The notes under the pieces were generated by a model. It was not told where the DNA came from. It made no database searches and worked only from the letters and a program-made list of their open reading frames with translations. DNA of 6,624 nt from Bacteroidota bacterium. Lineage in GTDB: Bacteria; Bacteroidota; Rhodothermia; Rhodothermales; UBA10348. Below are positions 6,484-6,624 of the stretch, one piece after another. The stretch lies in the NCBI GenBank assembly GCA_018623785.1, contig JAAZVD010000086.1, positions 1-6,624 on the forward strand, given 5' to 3'. Made by a program: the position numbers and the translations under genes. The first letter of the stretch is position 1. Each line of letters starts with the position of its first letter.

Positions 6484-6546
6484 AATCAGCACGGTGCGTC
6501 TGGCCAGTCCTTTTCTCGAGCAGGTATTCGATACGACACCACTTCA

Positions 6547-6624
6547 ATGAAGCGTCCCTTTGGAAACAGCGGTCCCGGCAGGAATGAATCGATTCTGTCG
6601 GCGGGCTTCGGTTGGCTTGGTAGC
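6547..6624 (+). CDS. Possible start of the next gene (3'-truncated), unknown product
   Basis: An ATG at 6547 opens 26 codons that run off the window, beginning MKRPFGNSGPGRNES and then ILSAGFGWLGS. A short basic/polar lead followed by a Gly-rich hydrophobic stretch would suit a small membrane protein entering its first helix, but too little is visible to name a family. There is no Shine-Dalgarno sequence, as for the two genes upstream. A chance open frame is quite possible. Confidence 0.35.
   Translation, partial: MKRPFGNSGPGRNESILSAGFGWLGS

Larger units (their letters stand above)
6309..6546. other. Non-coding stretch downstream of ftsY
   Basis: I see no convincing gene on either strand here. 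One plus-strand frame is open from 6338 to 6550 but has no ATG or GTG near its beginning and encodes a His- and Trp-rich sequence without family resemblance. The stretch holds three inverted repeats (6312-6343, 6401-6422, 6451-6483). No tRNA-like T-arm, CRISPR repeat or insertion-sequence end was found. Confidence 0.5.

Noticed and set aside
6338..6550. 70-codon plus-strand open frame after ftsY, whose stop overlaps the ATG at 6547
   Set aside because: No ATG or GTG near its beginning, His/Trp-rich translation without resemblance to a family, and a length easily reached by chance; the ATGA overlap is intriguing but not enough.
1..6624. CRISPR arrays, insertion sequences, tRNA/rRNA genes, attachment sites or an origin
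   Set aside because: No regularly spaced repeats, transposase motifs, terminal inverted repeats, T-arm consensus or iterons were seen; nearly all bases are accounted for by ordinary genes.

Overview
The window is a compact, entirely plus-strand piece of a bacterial chromosome, moderately GC-rich by eye, most likely from the Bacteroidota and perhaps its Rhodothermota/Balneolota side. The taxonomic clue seen directly is a type IX secretion (T9SS) C-terminal sorting domain on the first gene, a system restricted to that superphylum. A short FtsY without an acidic N-terminal domain and the near absence of Shine-Dalgarno sequences fit this. The assignment below phylum is inference.

Positions 1-4678 form a starch/maltodextrin cassette of three genes: the 3' part of a GH13 alpha-amylase-family enzyme with a T9SS sorting domain (1-1710), an SLC45/sucrose-transporter-like MFS sugar permease (1783-3216), and a second, quite different GH13 enzyme (3218-4678). 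The third gene closely resembles animal alpha-amylases, with a complete predicted chloride-binding triad and four conserved disulfide pairs, and it begins with a short lipoprotein-like signal peptide. The MFS stop codon and the amylase start are one base apart, so they are probably translationally coupled. The layout suggests that polysaccharide is cut outside the cell by the T9SS-delivered enzyme, that oligosaccharides are trimmed by the membrane-anchored amylase, and that small maltosaccharides enter the cytoplasm through the permease. No outer-membrane SusC/SusD pair is visible here; it could lie upstream of the window.

Positions 4730-6308 hold two housekeeping membrane-biogenesis genes: a CDP-alcohol phosphatidyltransferase (PgsA-like phospholipid head-group enzyme) and ftsY, the signal-recognition-particle receptor GTPase. 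Both lack a Shine-Dalgarno sequence and have a similar ATCTTG element 3-5 bases before the ATG, so one or both may be transcribed from their own promoters with little or no leader.

Positions 6309-6624 contain no convincing complete gene. They hold three short inverted repeats and, at the very end, a possible start of another plus-strand gene at 6547 that runs off the window.

The most notable item is the animal-type, chloride-type amylase as a predicted lipoprotein next to a T9SS amylase and an SLC45-type permease. I found no CRISPR array, mobile element, tRNA or rRNA, and nothing that amounts to a wholly new system.
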